Source: an uncultured Lachnospiraceae bacterium
GTDB taxonomy: Bacteria > Bacillota > Clostridia > Lachnospirales > Lachnospiraceae
Length of the DNA stretch: 21,075 nucleotides
Assembly: GCA_902803355.1 (NCBI GenBank)
Contig: CADCPP010000015.1
Location: 1 to 21,075 of the forward strand
Reading direction: 5' to 3'
Under the pieces are notes generated by a model. That model searched no databases, was not told the origin of the DNA, and saw only the letters and a list, made by a program, of their open reading frames with translations. The translations under genes and the position numbers were made by a program. Of this stretch, positions 18,638 through 21,075 are shown piece after piece (the first letter of the stretch is position 1; the number at the start of each line of letters is the position of its first letter).

Positions 18638-19799
18638 TCTGCACCAGGCTTTCCAATGATGCCGTCAGCTGCTCCAGCCTCCCCGCGGCATGATCGATCT
18701 GCGCACGGGCCGCTTCCGATCCGTCATTATGCCGCAGCGTGTGATAGAGAAAGCGCGTGAGGCCGATCACCGCTGCCTTGTTTTCTTTATCAGTCAATAC
18801 AGCGCTGTCTCTCGTTTCATAATAGCACTGAAGAAGCTGCTTCCAGAGCGCTTGCGCCGTTTCGCGGGAGATGCCGAGAAAAACCATGGTAGATTCCGGT
18901 GTGCCGGTCATATAAGAAAAATACATTGTCCCGAGCTCAAAAACGGGATCGGCGCAGGCAAGCGTGTCCATATCGATCAGGATCATTTCTCCGTTCTGGA
19001 GCATGATGTTTTTCGCGTGACAGTCTCCGTGGATCATATGATCGTTTTCCGGCACAGCCTTGATCAGGCGGACCAGCTTTTTTCCTGCTTTAGAAGAAAG
19101 AACACCGCTGCCGGCCACATATTCCGCCCATTTTTCCGCGGTCTTCTTAAATGACGGAAGATCATCGGAAGCCTTCGTGGAGTGGACAAGATGAAGCAGC
19201 CCGGCATATTCCGGCGCGTAACGGCTTACCTCATCCGGATGCTCATGCAGCAGCTTTGCAAGCGACTGCGCATTGATCAGTTCAAAGACAGAGGCATAAT
19301 CCTCTCCCACTTTGACCACATCAAAGGAGATCGCAGTAGGGATGCCGGCAATAAACGCCTTTTTTGCCATCTCGCGCTCATGTCTGATCTCTTCCAGAGA
19401 ATCCGGATCCTTATAGATCTTGATCACGGTGTCTCCGTTTAAGCGCAGGACATCACCCTTTGCGCCGTGTCCGATCACCTCGCAGCCTTCCGTGGAAATT
19501 CGCCGGAATGCTTTTTCCACAGGGATCATCGCGGTAAATCCGGTCATATCCAGGATCTCATAAACCTGGGGATTGACACCGATGATCTTCATCCCGGGGT
19601 GAGACCGCCGCAGGCGAAGGAGCACGCGAAGGCCGGCGCTGGAAATATACTCCAGCGCTTCAGCATCAAGTACGAGAGCCCCCGGCTTGAGCAGGGCCAT
19701 GATCTCCTGTTCGACTGCCAGGGCATTAACGGAATCGATTTTTCCGGAAAGGAAGACCGTGCATGTCCCGTTTTCTGTTTTGGCACTGACTGATGACAT
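18624..19799 (-). CDS. STAS domain fused to an aminoglycoside-phosphotransferase-like kinase (TIGR02172-like)
   Basis: A 391-residue two-domain protein. Residues 1-100 form a STAS (anti-sigma factor antagonist) domain, with FLSGKIDSVNA early and LEYISSAGLRVLL at 49-61; S54 aligns with the serine phosphorylated in SpoIIAA/RsbV. Residues about 105-385 form an APH/choline-kinase-type domain: a nucleotide loop at GHGAKGDV (110-117), K127 in TVIKIYK, the catalytic loop HGDCHAKN (257-264, D259 and N264) and metal-binding IDMD (D276, D278). All key catalytic residues are present, so it should bind ATP and phosphorylate something; the substrate is unknown. It lies 16 bases after glnS with AAGGA upstream of the ATG at 19799. 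No anti-sigma kinase or sigma factor gene is near. Confidence 0.88.
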   Translation of the reverse strand: MSSVSAKTENGTCTVFLSGKIDSVNALAVEQEIMALLKPGALVLDAEALEYISSAGLRVLLRLRRSHPGMKIIGVNPQVYEILDMTGFTAMIPVEKAFRRISTEGCEVIGHGAKGDVLRLNGDTVIKIYKDPDSLEEIRHEREMAKKAFIAGIPTAISFDVVKVGEDYASVFELINAQSLAKLLHEHPDEVSRYAPEYAGLLHLVHSTKASDDLPSFKKTAEKWAEYVAGSGVLSSKAGKKLVRLIKAVPENDHMIHGDCHAKNIMLQNGEMILIDMDTLACADPVFELGTMYFSYMTGTPESTMVFLGISRETAQALWKQLLQCYYETRDSAVLTDKENKAAVIGLTRFLYHTLRHNDGSEAARAQIDHAAGRLEQLTASLESLVQNAAD

Positions 19800-19815
19800 A
19801 TGTGATCCGTCCTTC

Positions 19816-21075
19816 TTACTTTTTAAAGCCGTCTTTCAGACTGACGCTGCGGTTAAATACAGGATGTTCCGCGCTGCTGTCTTTATTGTCAAGGCAGAAA
19901 TAGCCCACACGCATAAACTGGAAGGTGGGAGCATTGACGCCGGTGCGGTTCTCTATCTTATCATACTCTGCCGCGACTCTTGCCAGATCCTTTTCGATCT
20001 TGCAGCCCTTCAAAACCACAAGGCTGTCAGGGTTAAGGGCGTCAAGGAAATTCTTGTCCGGGCCGTCCGGGTTGGGGTCGCTGAACAGGTTGTCATAGAG
20101 ACGGACCTCGGCATCCACGGCCGTTTCCGCATCTACCCAGTGCAGTGTGGCGCCCTTGACTTTTCTGCCGTCCGCGGGATCGCCGCCGCGGGAATCCGGA
20201 TCGTAAGTGCAGAAGACCTCTTCCACTTCACCGGCTTCATTTTTCCGGCAGCCCGTGCAGGTGACAAGATATGCCCCTTTCAGGCGCACCTCGTTGCCGG
20301 GATACATCCGCTTATATTTCGGAATAGGGGCTTCCAGGAAGTCCTCGGCATCCATCCACAGATTCCGGCTGAAGCTGATGGTGTGGGTCCCCTGTTCCGG
20401 CGCAGTGGGATTATTCTCCACTTCAAAGGTCTCGCTCTTTCCTTCCGGATAATTGGTCACCGTCAGCTTGACCGGGTGCAGCACCGCCATGGTGCGCTCC
20501 GCCGTGCCGTTTAAGTCATCGCGCAGGCAGCGTTCGAGCTCGGAGAATTCGATCACATTCGTACTCTTTGCCACGCCAATCTGCTCGCAGAAGTCCCGGA
20601 TGGACTTGGCTGTATAGCCGCGGCGGCGCAGACCGCAGAGGGTAGGCATGCGGGGATCATCCCATCCGCTCACGTAGCCCTGCTCCACCAGCTGACGGAG
20701 CTTTCTCTTGCTCATGACCGTATGGTCAATGCCGAGTCTGGCAAATTCGATCTGCCTCGGCTTATGGTACGGGATCGAGACATTGCTCACGACCCAGTCA
20801 TAGAGCGGGCGGTGATCCTCATATTCCAGAGAGCAGAGGGAATGAGTGATGCCTTCCAGCGCGTCCTGGATCGGATGCGCGAAGTCATACATCGGGAAAA
20901 TGCACCATTTCGTGCCCTGACGGTGATGATTGATATAGCGGATGCGGTAGATGACCGGATCCCGCATATTGAAGTTTACGCTCGCCAGATCGATCTTGGC
21001 GCGAAGCGTCATTTTTCCTTCCGGGACCTCGCCGTTCTTCATCTTTTCAAACAATGCCAGATTTTCTTCGATCGG
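19816..21075 (-). CDS. glnS: Glutaminyl-tRNA synthetase, C-terminal part (runs off right edge)
   Basis: GlnS charges tRNA-Gln with glutamine. The last 419 codons are in the window; the N-terminal Rossmann half with HIGH lies outside. Visible are RDPVIYRI, CIFPMYDFAHPIQDALEGITHSLC (the class I glutamine/glutamate enzyme signature), then the KMSKS-equivalent VMSKRKL, SGWDDPRMPTLCGLRRRGY, and the C-terminal beta-barrel anticodon-binding domains through FNRSVSLKDGFKK. IEFARL and TMAVLHPVKLTVTNYPE are typical of GlnRS rather than GluRS. Reading continues in frame to the window edge. A dedicated GlnRS is found in only some Firmicutes; others make Gln-tRNA through GatCAB, which cannot be judged here. 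Confidence 0.95.
   Translation of the reverse strand, partial: PIEENLALFEKMKNGEVPEGKMTLRAKIDLASVNFNMRDPVIYRIRYINHHRQGTKWCIFPMYDFAHPIQDALEGITHSLCSLEYEDHRPLYDWVVSNVSIPYHKPRQIEFARLGIDHTVMSKRKLRQLVEQGYVSGWDDPRMPTLCGLRRRGYTAKSIRDFCEQIGVAKSTNVIEFSELERCLRDDLNGTAERTMAVLHPVKLTVTNYPEGKSETFEVENNPTAPEQGTHTISFSRNLWMDAEDFLEAPIPKYKRMYPGNEVRLKGAYLVTCTGCRKNEAGEVEEVFCTYDPDSRGGDPADGRKVKGATLHWVDAETAVDAEVRLYDNLFSDPNPDGPDKNFLDALNPDSLVVLKGCKIEKDLARVAAEYDKIENRTGVNAPTFQFMRVGYFCLDNKDSSAEHPVFNRSVSLKDGFKK

Noticed and set aside
19687..20514. 275-codon plus-strand open frame
   Set aside because: Antisense to glnS and the STAS-kinase gene, spanning the gap between them; no coding signal of its own.
1..21075. CRISPR arrays, tRNA or rRNA genes, insertion sequences, riboswitches
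   Set aside because: I found no regularly spaced repeats, no tRNA-like cloverleaf, no transposase or terminal repeats and no recognisable riboswitch consensus; all gaps between genes are short.

Overview
The window (GC close to half) looks like chromosomal DNA of a low-to-mid GC Firmicute, most likely class Clostridia and perhaps a Lachnospiraceae relative. The reasons are the gene orders rpmB / Asp23-like / fakA-type / recG and gmk-rpoZ-rimO-pgsA, a GerW/YtfJ sporulation protein beside a DUF2953 protein, strong AGGAGG-type ribosome binding sites, and TTGACA/TATAAT-type promoters with 17-bp spacers. The taxonomy is inferred from gene content only. I see no rRNA, tRNA, CRISPR array, insertion sequence or phage gene, and the DNA is densely coding with no gap over 300 bases.

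Region 1 (1-3927, minus strand): rpmB (ribosomal protein L28) has its own promoter and a probable terminator. An MscS-type mechanosensitive channel follows, then an Asp23/YloU-like protein, a FakA/YloV-like DAK2 protein and the start of recG, which runs off the left edge. The DNA between mscS and the Asp23-like gene folds both a terminator for mscS and the promoter for the next operon, with the TATAAT box inside the terminator.

Region 2 (4040-8903, minus strand): a tight run of guanylate kinase, RNA polymerase omega, rimO, pgsA, a small unknown protein, a DUF2953 membrane protein and GerW/YtfJ. Gmk and omega form one uninterrupted reading frame, yet omega also has its own near-consensus promoter and ribosome binding site inside that frame.

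Region 3 (8977-13717, plus strand): a small two-helix membrane protein, then a promoter and a three-gene operon: a GtrB/CsbB-like polyprenyl-phosphate glycosyltransferase, a GtrA-family flippase candidate and a 967-residue YfhO-family GT-C enzyme. Together these are a complete three-component surface glycosylation system, probably decorating teichoic acid or another envelope polymer. The first gene of this region and gmk diverge from one 50-bp stretch in which promoters on both strands share a symmetric ATTATAAT -10 element.

Region 4 (13806-21075, minus strand): glnS (right edge, incomplete), a STAS-kinase fusion protein, a PHP-domain phosphoesterase, a metallo-beta-lactamase-fold protein, a D-Ala-D-Ala carboxypeptidase, a flavodoxin-like protein and a D-2-hydroxyacid dehydrogenase. 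All are closely spaced, and a bidirectional terminator separates them from the convergent glycosylation operon.

The observations most worth a second look are the Gmk-omega continuous frame with an internal promoter, the shared-(-10) bidirectional promoter, the terminator that contains a promoter, and the STAS-APH kinase fusion coupled to a PHP phosphatase.
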